From assembly GCF_003601925.1 (NCBI RefSeq), contig NZ_QZWH01000045.1, positions 1-60,119 of the forward strand: DNA of 60,119 nucleotides. The letters are read 5' to 3'. Of this stretch, positions 42,497 through 52,697 are shown one piece after another. The notes under the pieces were generated by a model. That model was given only the letters and a program-made list of their open reading frames with translations. It was not told the DNA's origin and did no database searches. Both the position numbers and the translations under genes were made by a program. Position 1 is the first letter of the stretch. Every line of letters begins with the position of its first letter. Source of the DNA: Buttiauxella izardii. Lineage in GTDB: Bacteria; Pseudomonadota; Gammaproteobacteria; Enterobacterales; Enterobacteriaceae.

Positions 42497-44704
42497 TTAA
42501 CGTTTTCTCAGCAGCCGCAACGCATTTGCCGTAACCAATGCCGTCGCGCCGGAATCCGCTAAAACTGCCAGCCACAAGCCCGTGATCCCCAGCAGCGTTG
42601 TCACCAGGAAAATGCCTTTTAGCCCAAGCGCAATCGTGATGTTCTGGCGAATATTATTATGCGTTGCCCGCGCCAGACTAATCATGCTGGCGAGTTCGGT
42701 CAGGCGGTTGTGAGTCAGGGCGGCGTCAGCGGTTTCGAGTGCCACATCGGTGCCGCTGCCCATCGCGATACCGATGGTTGCCGCTTTCATGGCGGGCGCA
42801 TCGTTGATGCCGTCGCCGACCATCGCCAGCGGTGAGCGGGCATTGAGTTCATTGACCGCGCTGACTTTATCGGCTGGCAACAAACTGGCACGATAATCCA
42901 TCCCCAATTCCTGAGCGATTGCCGCCGCCGCGCGAGGGTTATCGCCGGTGAGCATCACGCTTTGAACGCCAATATTTTGCAAGGCTGCAATGGCCGTTTT
43001 AGCGTCGCTGCGTAAGGTATCGCGCAATGCCAGAACGCCGAGTAATTTGCCTTGCACAACAGCGGTAATCACCGTCTGGCCTTTGGCTTCAAGTTCGGTA
43101 ATCCGTGCCTGCCAGCGTGCATCAAGAACGTTTTCGGCAAGTTTGCCCGGCGCACTTAGCAGCACGGTTTCGCCATTAATCGTCGCTTCCACGCCAATAC
43201 CCGCCAGCGCCCGGTGCGCACTGGTTTCAGGTAAAGTCAGACCGCGAGTTTGTGCTTCACGCACAATCGCTTGTGCCAGTGGGTGCGATGAACCTTGCTC
43301 AACGGCTGCTGCCAGCGCCAGCAGGTCGTTTTCGCTAACCTCGCCATTCACTTCAATGGCGGTCACCTGCGGTTTGCCCGCGGTCAGCGTGCCGGTTTTA
43401 TCGAAGGCGATATGCTGGATTCTGCCGAGGCGTTCGAGTGCCGCGCCGCCTTTAATCAGTGCGCCATGACGTGCCGCTGCTGCCAGTCCGGAGGTAATCG
43501 CCGCAGGCGTAGAAATCACCAGTGCGCACGGGCAACCAATCAGCAATAGCGCCAGACCTTTGTAAATCCACTCGCCCCAGCTTTGCCCGAACAACAATGG
43601 TGGAATGACCGCTGCGAGCAGTGCGATGGCCATAATAATCGGCGTATAAATGCGGCTGAAACGATCGATAAAGCGCTCAATCGGTGCGCGGCGTTCATCG
43701 GCTTCTTCAATCAAACGCAGAATGCGGTCGATGGCGCTGTCGCCCGGTTCGGAAATGACTTCGAGCTGAACCAGTCTGTCGACGCTGGTGCTGCCTGCCG
43801 GGACTTTTTCGTCTTGCTGACGTTCGACCGGAATCGACTCCCCGGTTAAGGCACTTTCATCGAAGCTGGCGAAAGGCGTTAGCAAGCGGCCATCGGCAGG
43901 CAAACGTCCACCAGCCGCGACTTCAATCACATCGCCGGGGCGCAAATCGCCCAGCGCGACGGTTTCGCGTTCACCATTACGAATGCGGATAGCGACTTCT
44001 GGTTTCAACGCCATCAGCGCACTAACCCCACGGCGGGCGCGGCTGGCGGCGTAAGATTCCAGACGCTCACCAATTAAGAACAGCAGCAGAACCATGGCGG
44101 CTTCGGCGGTTGCGCCGATAAACAGCGCGCCAATCGCCGCGACGCTCATTAAGGTTTCGATGGCAAACCAGTTGCCGCTGCGCATCAGACGCACGGCCTG
44201 GCGAGCAATCGGCCATAGCCCAACCAGCGTGGTGGCGATAAACGCCATATTGCCGAACGGGTGGTTGAATTGCTCAAGACCCCAGCTTAGCGCCATCATC
44301 ACGACCAGCAAGATGAGCGGGAGATTTTCGCGCAGTGCCGATGTTGTCGGAGCCGGCGCGGTGCTGTTACGCAGCGTGTAACCCGCGGCTTTAACCGCTT
44401 GTTCAACTTGTGGGCGGATATCACTCCCGGCGCTGACCAGTAGCTTTTCTGTGGAGAACAGCACCTTAACCTGCTGCACGCCCGCAACCTGCTTGACGGC
44501 GTTTTCGACTTTACGTGCGCAGGCGGCGCAATCCATGCCATTGACGACCCAGCTATAACGCTCGCCAGTATCAGCAATCACGTCATTTTCCACAGGAGGC
44601 ACGGCTTCGCTACAGCAGTCGTTACCGTGGCATACGTCGGGTTTTATCGGCAACGGACTGAGTTTTGCTTTAGCAAATTGCGGTGGTTTTGGGGAGTTGA
44701 GCAT
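42497..44704 (-). CDS. zntA: Zn(II)/Cd(II)/Pb(II)-exporting P1B-ATPase ZntA
   Basis: This 735-residue inner-membrane pump exports soft divalent metals. Its N-terminus has a Cys-rich metal-binding stretch (VCHGNDCCSE, 24-33) and one HMA domain with GMDCAAC (56-62). The transmembrane metal site is CPC in LLIGCPCALVISTPAA. The phosphorylation motif DKTGTLT and the GDGINDAPAMKAA hinge are intact. Length is close to E. coli ZntA (732). A ZntR-type promoter precedes it. Confidence 0.97.
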   Translation of the reverse strand: MLNSPKPPQFAKAKLSPLPIKPDVCHGNDCCSEAVPPVENDVIADTGERYSWVVNGMDCAACARKVENAVKQVAGVQQVKVLFSTEKLLVSAGSDIRPQVEQAVKAAGYTLRNSTAPAPTTSALRENLPLILLVVMMALSWGLEQFNHPFGNMAFIATTLVGLWPIARQAVRLMRSGNWFAIETLMSVAAIGALFIGATAEAAMVLLLFLIGERLESYAASRARRGVSALMALKPEVAIRIRNGERETVALGDLRPGDVIEVAAGGRLPADGRLLTPFASFDESALTGESIPVERQQDEKVPAGSTSVDRLVQLEVISEPGDSAIDRILRLIEEADERRAPIERFIDRFSRIYTPIIMAIALLAAVIPPLLFGQSWGEWIYKGLALLLIGCPCALVISTPAAITSGLAAAARHGALIKGGAALERLGRIQHIAFDKTGTLTAGKPQVTAIEVNGEVSENDLLALAAAVEQGSSHPLAQAIVREAQTRGLTLPETSAHRALAGIGVEATINGETVLLSAPGKLAENVLDARWQARITELEAKGQTVITAVVQGKLLGVLALRDTLRSDAKTAIAALQNIGVQSVMLTGDNPRAAAAIAQELGMDYRASLLPADKVSAVNELNARSPLAMVGDGINDAPAMKAATIGIAMGSGTDVALETADAALTHNRLTELASMISLARATHNNIRQNITIALGLKGIFLVTTLLGITGLWLAVLADSGATALVTANALRLLRKR

Positions 44705-44740
44705 GCGCCCTCCTGGGTAATGATAATGTTCTCATTACGC

Positions 44741-44772
44741 ATGTTACTCTCTGGAGTTGACTCCAGAGTCAA
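44741..44772 (-). promoter_or_regulatory. ZntR-type zntA promoter
   Basis: On the minus strand TTGACT (44767-44772) and TAACAT (44741-44746) are separated by 20 bases, the stretched spacer of MerR-family promoters. The spacer holds the palindrome CTCTGGAGTTGACTCCAGAG (44749-44768), nineteen of twenty bases as in the E. coli ZntR site from memory. ZntR with zinc would twist this DNA and switch on zntA. Confidence 0.92.
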
Positions 44773-44810
44773 GAGGGAAATTTGATGGGCGGAAAAAACC
44801 GCCCGGAGGG

Positions 44811-45437
44811 TCAGATATACAGGGCGCGAACAATCATAAAGTGCCCGGCAAAATAGCAGGCTGCGGCAATGGCGCTGTCGCCTGTGAAGCGGCGGCGATA
44901 GTGGCTACCCAGCCAGACAATATTACCTAACAGCAACAGCGTGGCACCGATAAAACCGGAGAAACTTGGACGCGTCGGTAGGAAGAAGTAAAGCTCGCCT
45001 GCCAGCCAAACCATCACCAGCGTCATGCCGATAAACGTCAGAATCGGCCAGCGGAAGGTTTCGAGCCGCGTCCAGATAACGGCAACCAGCAAGGCTCCAA
45101 CAACCAGCAAAACCAGCGGTAGCGGCCAGAAGAAACTAAAGGTCATCTGGCTGGCGAAATAGAGCGTATACAGCAGATGCGAGAGGAAAAACGCCCCGAT
45201 GGCATACAACATACGCTGAGTGGGCAGCAAGGTCAGCGCATCGCCGAGCAGCGTTGCCGCGAGTCCCGCGAGAATTAAATAGCCCGTGGCGTTAAACATC
45301 GGCGCTTGCCAGGCCAGCAACAGTAACAGCAGAAGGGTGACGGGTTTAAACACCCAGCGTTGCCAGGTTGGCCCACGATAAGAGGCGTCGACGTAGAGCC
45401 ATCCGGAGAAGAATACGGCGATGAAAGACCAAAGCAT
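44811..45437 (-). CDS. yhhN: YhhN, lysoplasmalogenase/TMEM86-family membrane protein
   Basis: This 208-residue protein with about eight membrane segments is the same length as E. coli YhhN. It carries the family's conserved aspartate-rich pattern [13 protein letters not shown] and [15 protein letters not shown]-like sequence. The YhhN/TMEM86 family includes vinyl-ether hydrolases; activity in enterobacteria is not shown. It lies just upstream of zntA in the same direction, but zntA has its own promoter. Confidence 0.93.
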   Translation of the reverse strand: MLWSFIAVFFSGWLYVDASYRGPTWQRWVFKPVTLLLLLLLAWQAPMFNATGYLILAGLAATLLGDALTLLPTQRMLYAIGAFFLSHLLYTLYFASQMTFSFFWPLPLVLLVVGALLVAVIWTRLETFRWPILTFIGMTLVMVWLAGELYFFLPTRPSFSGFIGATLLLLGNIVWLGSHYRRRFTGDSAIAAACYFAGHFMIVRALYI

Positions 45438-45561
45438 GGCATGTCCCTTTTTCTATTAGTTAATCTACCGTTGAGTTAAGTCTAGTGGTCAACAGCGACA
45501 GATGACAATGTCCTGAGCAGCAGGGTATTCTTAAAAGTGCCTGACAAATCGAGATAAATCT

Positions 45562-45918
45562 ATGAGTAAAATGCCCCTTTTCTTCATCGCCGTCGTTGCG
45601 GTCATTGTTGTTGCCGCGTCGTTCCGCTTTGTGCAGCAGCGTCGTCAGAATGCGGAAAATGATGCCGCCCCCGTGATGGAAAGAAGCGTGCTGGTGGCAA
45701 CAAAACGTGAAACGCCCAGCAACGATCGGCGCTCAAGGCAACGCCAGGTTACGCCAGTAGAAGATACAATGCGTTATGAGGTTTGGTTTCGCCCACAAAG
45801 TGGCGGGCTGGAGCTAAAAATGCGCGTGACGCCAGAGGCTTATCACTCAATGAGCGTCGGTGACAAAGGGACATTGCAGTATAAGGGGACGCGTTTTGTG
45901 GGCTTCGTCCCCGAGTGA
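45562..45918 (+). CDS. yhhM: YhhM, DUF2500 membrane protein
   Basis: This 118-residue protein has one N-terminal membrane helix (MPLFFIAVVAVIVVAASFRF) and a beta-rich domain. NDRRSRQRQVTPVEDTMRYEVWFRPQSGG and VGDKGTLQYKGTRFVGFV match E. coli YhhM (119 residues). Function unknown. Its stop codon abuts that of convergent yhhL with no gap. Confidence 0.94.
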   Translation: MSKMPLFFIAVVAVIVVAASFRFVQQRRQNAENDAAPVMERSVLVATKRETPSNDRRSRQRQVTPVEDTMRYEVWFRPQSGGLELKMRVTPEAYHSMSVGDKGTLQYKGTRFVGFVPE

Positions 45919-46188
45919 TTATTTGCCCTGACGAAGTTTCTTCTGCCAGACCAACAGCTCGAACACTCCGAAGATGAAAATTTTAATCTGCTGGGCGCGA
46001 CTGAGCGGCGGGCTGCCTTTCGGCTGAGTCGATTTCAACAACGCCAACTGCATGCCGTGCATTAACACTGTGAAGATCAGCGCAACGTTCACAAAGATGT
46101 TCAGCGGGCGTGGAAACGGGTGGAAAATATTCAGTAACAAAAACGCCCAGACGCCCAGCATCAACAGGCGGCCTATATTAATCAGCAT
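45919..46188 (-). CDS. yhhL: YhhL, DUF1145 membrane protein
   Basis: This 89-residue protein has two or three membrane segments. NIGRLLMLGVWAFLLLNIFHPFPRPLNIFVNVALIFTVLMHGMQLALLKST is nearly the same as in E. coli YhhL. Function unknown. It follows rsmD by 11 bases in the same direction and is probably cotranscribed with it. Confidence 0.94.
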   Translation of the reverse strand: MLINIGRLLMLGVWAFLLLNIFHPFPRPLNIFVNVALIFTVLMHGMQLALLKSTQPKGSPPLSRAQQIKIFIFGVFELLVWQKKLRQGK

Positions 46189-46199
46189 TGCGTCGCTCC

Positions 46200-46775
46200 T
46201 TAAATTTCACGGCTAAATAGACGGTAAGCGACCTGGCCTGCCACCTTTTCACGGTGCAAAGACCAGCTTGCCGGTACCGCAGGCATTCCATTTTCCACTT
46301 CGCTTTCAACGTAAATCAGCGCTTCATCCGCCAGCCAGTCGTTGCTCTCAAGTAACGCTAACGTCTCGTCCAATAAGCCTTTTCTGAACGGAGGATCAAC
46401 AAACACGATGGTGTGCGGTTCTCCGGGCTGCGCCAGGAAATTCAACGTGTTAGTGTTCACAACTTTGGCGTTATTTGCTTTCAACGTGACAAGATTTTTT
46501 TGCAATTGCTGTGAAACGTTGCGATCCATCTCCAGCAATGTGGCGCGGGAGGCGTAACGCGATAACGCCTCAAGCCCCAATGCACCACTTCCGGCAAAGC
46601 AGTCCAACACGGTTGCATCGACCATTGACGGCGCGAGCCAGTTGAACAGGGTTTCACGAACCCGGTCGGTGGTAGGGCGCAGGCCTGGGCTGTCTGGGAC
46701 GGGCAGTTTACGGCCGCGCCATTGGCCGCCAATAATACGAATCTGGCCAGCGCCAGTAGATTGCGGTTTTTTCAT
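46200..46775 (-). CDS. rsmD: 16S rRNA m2G966 methyltransferase RsmD
   Basis: This 191-residue methyltransferase makes N2-methylguanine at 966 of 16S rRNA. IRIIGGQWRGRKLPVPDSPGLRPTTDRVRETLFNWL starts the domain, LDCFAGSGALGLEALSRYASRATLLEMD is the SAM site, and IVFVDPPFRKG carries the catalytic DPPF motif. The start at 46775 (MKKPQST) is chosen by E. coli homology; an ATG three codons earlier is possible. It ends about seven residues short of the E. coli tail. Divergent from ftsY. Confidence 0.96.
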   Translation of the reverse strand: MKKPQSTGAGQIRIIGGQWRGRKLPVPDSPGLRPTTDRVRETLFNWLAPSMVDATVLDCFAGSGALGLEALSRYASRATLLEMDRNVSQQLQKNLVTLKANNAKVVNTNTLNFLAQPGEPHTIVFVDPPFRKGLLDETLALLESNDWLADEALIYVESEVENGMPAVPASWSLHREKVAGQVAYRLFSREI

Positions 46776-46935
46776 GAGACTCACAGTGATGCAATTTCTT
46801 GCCGACTAGTGTAACGGTGTGTGTAAGGCGGGGAAAGTGATAGACTAACGCATTCAATAGATAATTATTTTCAGTGCCCGTGGCAAGCCGAATCGGGCCT
46901 GTGCCATGAATTAACAGCGAGGAGTGTGTTCGCAA

Positions 46936-48531
46936 ATGGCGAAAGAGAAAAAACGTGGCTTTTTTTCATGGCTAGGCTTTGGCCAGAAAGAGCAGGCTTC
47001 TGAACAAGAAACAGAACAAAAATTAGCTGAAGAACAACCGGTTGCGGAAGAAGTTGTTGAGCAGAATATTGAAGCTGAACAGCCGCAAGCGATTGAAGAA
47101 ACTGCACAGCCAGAAGAGACTAAGCCTGAAATTCAGCCAGAAATTCTGACTGAAGAAGAGCCTGTCGCGCATGTTTTACGTGATGAGCCAGAAGTCTTCG
47201 CAGAAGAAATTGTTGAAGTCACCGAAAAGCTTGTTGAGAGCGAAGCGGCGGCGGTCGAACCAGAAATTATTCCGGAACCGGAACCCGTCGTTACAGAACC
47301 CGAACCTGTTGTTAATGAACCTGTTGTTAATGAACCTGAAGTTAGCGCGCAAGTTGTCGTAGAACACGAAGAATTGCCAATTCCGGAAGAGTTAGCTCCA
47401 GAAGCTGAAACGCAGCCAGAAGAGTGGCAGCCGGAAGTCGAGCCTGTTGTTGCCGAAGCCGAAGAAGTCGTTGTCCTTGAAGAAGTACAGGTTGAAGAAG
47501 TGCTGGTTGAAGAAACTCCGGTTGCTGCGGCTATCGTCGAAGAACCGGAAGAAACGCCAGCAGAAGAAATCCAGCAAGAACAACCTCAGCAAGAACAAGA
47601 GCGCCCAACCAAAGAAGGTTTCTTCGCCCGCCTCAAACGCAGCCTGGTTAAAACCAAACAGAACCTCGGTTCCGGATTTATCAGTCTGTTCCGCGGCAAG
47701 AAAATCGACGATGATCTGTTTGAAGAACTTGAAGAGCAGTTGCTGATTGCCGATGTTGGCGTTGAAACCACGCGTAAAATCATCGCCAATCTGACAGAAG
47801 GCGCGAGCCGTAAAGATCTGCGTGATGCGGAAGCGTTATACGGTCTGCTGAAAGAAGAGATGGGCGAAATCCTGGCGAAAGTCGATGAGCCGCTGAAAGT
47901 CGAAGGGAAAACCCCGTTTGTTATCCTGATGGTTGGCGTCAACGGCGTGGGTAAAACCACCACCATCGGTAAAATGGCTCGTCAGTTCCAGCAGGAAGGC
48001 AAATCCGTCATGCTGGCAGCGGGCGATACGTTCCGTGCCGCAGCGGTTGAGCAATTGCAGGTTTGGGGCCAGCGCAATGATATTCCAGTGATTGCGCAGC
48101 ATACCGGTGCGGATTCCGCATCCGTCATTTTCGATGCCATTCAGGCGGCGAAAGCGCGCAATGTCGATGTTCTTCTGGCGGATACCGCCGGGCGTTTACA
48201 GAACAAAGCGCACTTGATGGAAGAGTTGAAGAAAATCGTCCGCGTCATGAAAAAGCTGGACGTCGATGCACCGCATGAAGTTATGCTCACTCTCGATGCG
48301 AGCACTGGGCAAAATGCGATTAGCCAGGCTAAATTGTTCCATGAAGCCGTTGGATTGACAGGCATTACGCTAACCAAACTGGATGGTACAGCCAAAGGCG
48401 GCGTGATTTTCTCCGTTGCCGATCAGTTTGGTATTCCGATTCGCTACATTGGCGTCGGCGAGCGTATTGAGGACTTGCGTCCGTTTAATGCGGGCGATTT
48501 TATTGAGGCACTTTTTGCCCGAGAGGATTAA
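46936..48531 (+). CDS. ftsY: signal recognition particle receptor FtsY
   Basis: This 531-residue GTPase docks SRP-ribosome complexes at the inner membrane. It starts with a basic tip (MAKEKKRGFFSWLGFG), then a very acidic A domain of about 210 residues rich in E, P and V, then the NG domain. G1 is GVNGVGKTT at about 334, the DTAGR motif is at about 416 and TKLDGTAKGG at about 480. The A domain includes a direct repeat EPVVNEPVVNEPE. E. coli FtsY has 497 residues, so the A domain is expanded. First gene of ftsYEX. Start chosen to match E. coli MAKEKK. Confidence 0.97.
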   Translation: MAKEKKRGFFSWLGFGQKEQASEQETEQKLAEEQPVAEEVVEQNIEAEQPQAIEETAQPEETKPEIQPEILTEEEPVAHVLRDEPEVFAEEIVEVTEKLVESEAAAVEPEIIPEPEPVVTEPEPVVNEPVVNEPEVSAQVVVEHEELPIPEELAPEAETQPEEWQPEVEPVVAEAEEVVVLEEVQVEEVLVEETPVAAAIVEEPEETPAEEIQQEQPQQEQERPTKEGFFARLKRSLVKTKQNLGSGFISLFRGKKIDDDLFEELEEQLLIADVGVETTRKIIANLTEGASRKDLRDAEALYGLLKEEMGEILAKVDEPLKVEGKTPFVILMVGVNGVGKTTTIGKMARQFQQEGKSVMLAAGDTFRAAAVEQLQVWGQRNDIPVIAQHTGADSASVIFDAIQAAKARNVDVLLADTAGRLQNKAHLMEELKKIVRVMKKLDVDAPHEVMLTLDASTGQNAISQAKLFHEAVGLTGITLTKLDGTAKGGVIFSVADQFGIPIRYIGVGERIEDLRPFNAGDFIEALFARED

Positions 48532-48533
48532 CC

Positions 48534-49202
48534 ATGATTCGCTTTGAACACGTTAGTAAGGCCTATCTCGGTGGGAGACAAGCGTTGCAGGGAGTCACCT
48601 TCCATATGCAACCTGGCGAGATGGCTTTTCTGACCGGCCACTCAGGCGCGGGGAAAAGTACCCTGCTCAAGCTTATCTGCGGTATTGAGCGGCCAAGCGC
48701 CGGGAAGATCTCTTTTAGCGGCCATGATATTAGCCGCCTCAAGAGCCGCGAAGTGCCGTTCCTGCGTCGCCAGATTGGGATGATCTTCCAGGATCACCAT
48801 TTGTTGATGGACAGAACCGTGTACGACAACGTGGCGATCCCGCTGATCATCGCGGGTGCCAGCGGTGAAGACATTCGCCGCCGCGTGTCAGCGGCGCTGG
48901 ATAAGGTCGGCCTGCTCGATAAAGCGAAAAACCTCCCGATCCAACTCTCTGGCGGTGAACAACAGCGCGTGGGTATTGCCCGCGCGGTGGTGAATAAGCC
49001 CGCTGTTTTGCTGGCGGATGAACCCACTGGTAACCTCGACGATGCGCTCTCAGAAGGGATTTTGCGTCTGTTCGAAGAGTTTAACCGTGTAGGCGTAACG
49101 GTTCTGATGGCAACGCACGACATGAGCCTGATATCCCGCCGTAATTATCGCATGTTGACGTTAAGTGACGGCCATTTGCATGGAGGCCTGGCAGGTGAAT
49201 AA
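48534..49202 (+). CDS. ftsE: cell division ATP-binding protein FtsE
   Basis: This 222-residue ABC ATPase works with FtsX at the septum to activate cell-wall amidases through EnvC. Walker A is GHSGAGKST, the signature is [14 protein letters not shown] and Walker B is VLLADEPTG. It starts three bases after ftsY with GAGGATTAACC as leader, and ends inside ftsX. Confidence 0.97.
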   Translation: MIRFEHVSKAYLGGRQALQGVTFHMQPGEMAFLTGHSGAGKSTLLKLICGIERPSAGKISFSGHDISRLKSREVPFLRRQIGMIFQDHHLLMDRTVYDNVAIPLIIAGASGEDIRRRVSAALDKVGLLDKAKNLPIQLSGGEQQRVGIARAVVNKPAVLLADEPTGNLDDALSEGILRLFEEFNRVGVTVLMATHDMSLISRRNYRMLTLSDGHLHGGLAGE

Positions 49203-50250
49203 ACGCAGCGCGCTCAATCACATAAAGCGTTTCAGCAACAAGCTGGATAAAATCAACTCGCTGAATAAGTTAGGGGATTTAGGCCGCTCGGTGAAAAAAC
49301 GCGGCAAAGGACCTCAATCGAAAAGCAAATCCCTTAAAGGTGGCGTGAACGAACAGTTCCGTTACGCCTGGCAGGGGGCTTTACAGGACTTACGCAGCAA
49401 GCCGATAGCCACATTTTTGACGGTGATGGTTATCGCCATTTCCCTGACGCTGCCTAGCGTGTGCTACATGGTTTACAAAAACGTAAACCAGGCCGCCACC
49501 CAATATTACCCTTCGCCGCAAATCACCGTTTACCTCGATAAAGCGCTGGACGACAACGCCGCGCAGCAAGTGGTAGGCGCGATTCAAGCGGAAGAGGGCG
49601 TTGATAAAGTTAACTATTTATCCCGTGATGAAGCGCTGGGCGAATTCCGCAACTGGTCGGGCTTTGGCGGCGCGCTGGATATGCTGGAAGAAAACCCGCT
49701 GCCAGCCGTTGCGGTGGTGAATCCGAAACTCGATTTCCAAACCACCGACCACCTGAACACTTTGCGCGATCGCGTAGCGCGTATTAACGGTGTTGATGAA
49801 GTGCGCATGGATGACAGCTGGTTTGCGCGTCTTGCCTCGCTGACCGGCCTTGTGGGGCGTGTTGCCGCCATGATTGGCGTGCTGATGGTTGCCGCTGTAT
49901 TCCTGGTGATCGGTAACAGTGTGCGCTTGAGCATTTTTGCCCGCCGCGACACCATCAACGTGCAGAAACTCATTGGTGCAACGGATGGATTTATTCTGCG
50001 CCCATTCTTGTACGGCGGTGCGTTGTTAGGTTTTAGCGGTGCGTTTTTGTCGCTGATTTTGACTGAAATTCTGGTGTGGCGCTTATCATCTGCGGTCACT
50101 CAAGTGGCGCAAGTGTTTGGCACTAAGTTCGATTTGACGGGCTTAGGTTTCGACGAATGTCTGCTGTTGCTGCTGGTGGCATCAATGAGCGGCTGGTTGG
50201 CTGCGTGGATTGCAACAGTACAACATTTACGTCGTTTTACCCCAGAGTAA
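49195..50250 (+). CDS. ftsX: cell division membrane protein FtsX
   Basis: This 351-residue membrane partner of FtsE has a basic cytoplasmic N-terminus and four membrane helices. The large periplasmic loop [44 protein letters not shown] is the EnvC-binding region. The start is GTG at 49195, eight bases inside ftsE, with GGAGG eight bases upstream; ATGs further upstream lie deep in ftsE. The end [16 protein letters not shown] matches E. coli. Confidence 0.96.
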   Translation: MNKRSALNHIKRFSNKLDKINSLNKLGDLGRSVKKRGKGPQSKSKSLKGGVNEQFRYAWQGALQDLRSKPIATFLTVMVIAISLTLPSVCYMVYKNVNQAATQYYPSPQITVYLDKALDDNAAQQVVGAIQAEEGVDKVNYLSRDEALGEFRNWSGFGGALDMLEENPLPAVAVVNPKLDFQTTDHLNTLRDRVARINGVDEVRMDDSWFARLASLTGLVGRVAAMIGVLMVAAVFLVIGNSVRLSIFARRDTINVQKLIGATDGFILRPFLYGGALLGFSGAFLSLILTEILVWRLSSAVTQVAQVFGTKFDLTGLGFDECLLLLLVASMSGWLAAWIATVQHLRRFTPE

Positions 50251-50267
50251 AAATTTTTTGATATACT

Positions 50268-50304
50268 AGTCCCCTGCTACTGAAGTACCTATCAGCAGGG
50301 GACT
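50268..50304 (+). terminator. hairpin after ftsX
   Basis: AGTCCCCTGCT (50268-50278) pairs perfectly with AGCAGGGGACT (50294-50304). No T run follows (CGCTCCCACC), so it may pause transcription or protect the ftsX 3' end rather than terminate, leaving some read-through into rpoH. Confidence 0.5.
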
Positions 50305-50507
50305 CGCTCCCACCTCGGTTAGTGTTTCTCCTGCCAAGTTTCATAGCTCTGTCACATTTTGTGTGCAATCTATGCACAGCTTTACACGGAACTTGTGGAT
50401 AACATCACTGTCTGAGTTTACTGTGAGTGGTACGGTTTGGCGCTTGACGTGGAGTCAGGTGTGCACTGTGTAGCAACCTGTACGTTAGTCTCTAAGAGAG
50501 GGTTTGA
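50305..50507 (+). promoter_or_regulatory. rpoH control region with DnaA box
   Basis: This stretch should hold the several rpoH promoters known in E. coli (sigma-70 and sigma-E). TGTGGATAA (50394-50402) is a perfect DnaA box in reverse orientation, in line with DnaA control of E. coli rpoH. TGTGCA-ATCTA-TGCACA (50372-50388) is a perfect six-base palindrome, possibly a CRP/CytR-like site. I could not fix individual -10 and -35 hexamers. Confidence 0.6.
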
Positions 50508-51362
50508 ATGACCAAAGAAATGCAAAATTTAGCTTTAGCCCCTGTTGGTAACCTGGAATCTTATATCCGGGCCGCTAACTCCTGGCCGATGTTGACGGCT
50601 GAGGAAGAGAAGGAGCTTGCTGAAAAGCTGCATTACCAGGGCGATCTGGAAGCAGCGAAAAGGCTGATCCTGTCTCACCTGCGCTTTGTTGTTCATATCG
50701 CTCGTAATTACTCGGGCTATGGCTTGCCGCAGGCTGACTTGATTCAGGAAGGTAATATCGGCCTGATGAAAGCGGTGCGCCGCTTTAACCCGGAAGTGGG
50801 TGTCCGTCTGGTGTCGTTCGCCGTTCACTGGATCAAAGCTGAAATTCACGAATACGTTCTGCGTAACTGGCGTATTGTGAAAGTGGCAACCACTAAAGCA
50901 CAACGTAAGTTGTTCTTTAACCTGCGTAAAACTAAACAACGTCTGGGTTGGTTCAACCAGGACGAAGTTGAAATGGTCGCCAACGAGCTGGGTGTTTCCA
51001 GCAAAGATGTCCGTGAGATGGAATCTCGCATGGCGGCGCAGGACATGACGTTCGACATGGGCAACGACGACGATTCAGACAGCGCGCCAATGGCACCAGT
51101 GCTATTCTTGCAGGATAAGTCTTCTAACTTTGCCGACGGCATTGAAGATGACAACTGGGAATCGCACGCCGCTGATAAACTCAGCGATGCCATGTTAGGT
51201 CTGGATGAACGTAGCCAGGATATTATCCGTGCCCGTTGGCTCGACGAAGACAACAAGAGCACGCTGCAAGAACTGGCTGACCGTTATGGCGTTTCCGCCG
51301 AGCGTGTGCGCCAGCTTGAAAAGAACGCGATGAAAAAACTGCGCATGGCCATCGAAGCGTAA
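50508..51362 (+). CDS. rpoH: heat-shock sigma factor RpoH (sigma-32)
   Basis: This 284-residue sigma factor has the same length as in E. coli. Region 2 is [60 protein letters not shown]. The RpoH box [10 protein letters not shown] near 132-141 mediates core-enzyme and chaperone control, and region 4 is [28 protein letters not shown]. In E. coli its translation is limited by base pairing of the first codons with an internal segment until heat melts it; the 5' coding sequence here is well conserved. GAGAGGG precedes the ATG. Confidence 0.98.
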   Translation: MTKEMQNLALAPVGNLESYIRAANSWPMLTAEEEKELAEKLHYQGDLEAAKRLILSHLRFVVHIARNYSGYGLPQADLIQEGNIGLMKAVRRFNPEVGVRLVSFAVHWIKAEIHEYVLRNWRIVKVATTKAQRKLFFNLRKTKQRLGWFNQDEVEMVANELGVSSKDVREMESRMAAQDMTFDMGNDDDSDSAPMAPVLFLQDKSSNFADGIEDDNWESHAADKLSDAMLGLDERSQDIIRARWLDEDNKSTLQELADRYGVSAERVRQLEKNAMKKLRMAIEA

Positions 51363-51377
51363 GTTCTTTCGTCAGAT

Positions 51378-51407
51378 AAAAAACCGCCTTCCGGGGCGGT
51401 TTTTTTA
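51378..51407 (+). terminator. rpoH intrinsic terminator
   Basis: AAACCGCC and GGCGGTTT pair around TTCCGG (51381-51402), followed by a run of seven T, about 20 bases after the rpoH stop codon. Confidence 0.93.
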
Positions 51408-51584
51408 TGCCTGTCACTTTCCCATTCTTATTGTGAAAAAATTGTTATTCCAAAAACCGCAAATTCGGGTATGTTTTTAACTCTGAGTGCGGCGAAGGCA
51501 CACGCGGTATTCGTAAATCAAAAATAAAACCGTGCCAAAACAACACAACAAATACCAATCACAACAAGAATGGGGATTCTCAGG

Positions 51585-52688
51585 ATGAACATGAAGGGCA
51601 AAGCGTTATTGGCTGGTTGTATTGCACTTGCGATGAGCAACGCAGCATTTGCGAAGGATATCAAAGTCGCGGTCGTTGGGGCGATGTCTGGCCCGGTTGC
51701 GCAGTATGGCGACCAGGAATTTACCGGTGCAGAACAAGCGGTTGCAGATATTAATGCCAAAGGCGGCATCAAAGGTGACAAACTGGTTATCACCAAATAT
51801 GACGATGCTTGTGACCCGAAACAAGCGGTAGCCGTCGCCAACAAAGTGGTTAACGATGGCATCAAATACGTGATCGGCCATCTGTGTTCTTCTTCCACTC
51901 AGCCTGCGTCTGATATCTACGAAGACGAAGGTATTCTGATGATCACTCCTGCGGCGACAGCGCCAGAACTGACTTCCCGTGGTTACAAATTGACGATGCG
52001 CACCACCGGCCTGGACTCTGATCAAGGCCCAACTGCGGCGAAATACATCCTTGACCATGTGAAACCGAAAAACATCGCGGTTATCCATGACAAACAACAG
52101 TACGGCGAAGGCCTGGCGCGTTCCGTTCAGGACAACCTGAAAAAAGGCGGCGCGAACGTGGTGTTCTTTGACGGTATTACCGCAGGCGAGAAAGATTTCT
52201 CCACGCTGGTCGCGCGTCTGAAGAAAGAAAACATCGACTTCGTTTACTACGGTGGCTATCACCCGGAAATGGGCCAGATCCTGCGTCAGTCTCGTGCGGC
52301 AGGTCTGAAAACTCAGTTCATGGGCCCAGAAGGTGTGGCGAACGTTTCACTGTCTAACATCGCTGGCGAATCTGCCGAAGGCCTGTTAGTGACTAAGCCT
52401 AAGAACTACGACCAGGTTCCTGCGAACAAACCAGTTGTAGATGCAATCAAAGCCAAGAAACAAGATCCAAGCGGCGCGTTTGTGTGGACCACTTACGCAG
52501 CGTTGCAATCGCTGGCGGCTGGCCTGAACAAGTCAGAAGAGCCTGCTGAAATCGCTAAATATCTGAAAGGCGCAACGGTTGAAACCGTAATGGGGCCATT
52601 GAGCTGGGATGAGAAAGGCGACCTGAAAGGCTTTGAGTTCGGCGTGTTTACGTGGCATGCGAACGGCACTGCGACTGACGCTAAATAA
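51585..52688 (+). CDS. livJ: Leu/Ile/Val-binding periplasmic protein LivJ
   Basis: This 367-residue periplasmic receptor for branched-chain amino acids has a signal peptide ([23 protein letters not shown]). The mature part [106 protein letters not shown] is nearly E. coli LivJ. It delivers substrate to LivHMGF. The start at 51585 gives the E. coli length; the open frame from 51570 is extra. Confidence 0.97.
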   Translation: MNMKGKALLAGCIALAMSNAAFAKDIKVAVVGAMSGPVAQYGDQEFTGAEQAVADINAKGGIKGDKLVITKYDDACDPKQAVAVANKVVNDGIKYVIGHLCSSSTQPASDIYEDEGILMITPAATAPELTSRGYKLTMRTTGLDSDQGPTAAKYILDHVKPKNIAVIHDKQQYGEGLARSVQDNLKKGGANVVFFDGITAGEKDFSTLVARLKKENIDFVYYGGYHPEMGQILRQSRAAGLKTQFMGPEGVANVSLSNIAGESAEGLLVTKPKNYDQVPANKPVVDAIKAKKQDPSGAFVWTTYAALQSLAAGLNKSEEPAEIAKYLKGATVETVMGPLSWDEKGDLKGFEFGVFTWHANGTATDAK

Positions 52689-52697
52689 GTTTTAACC

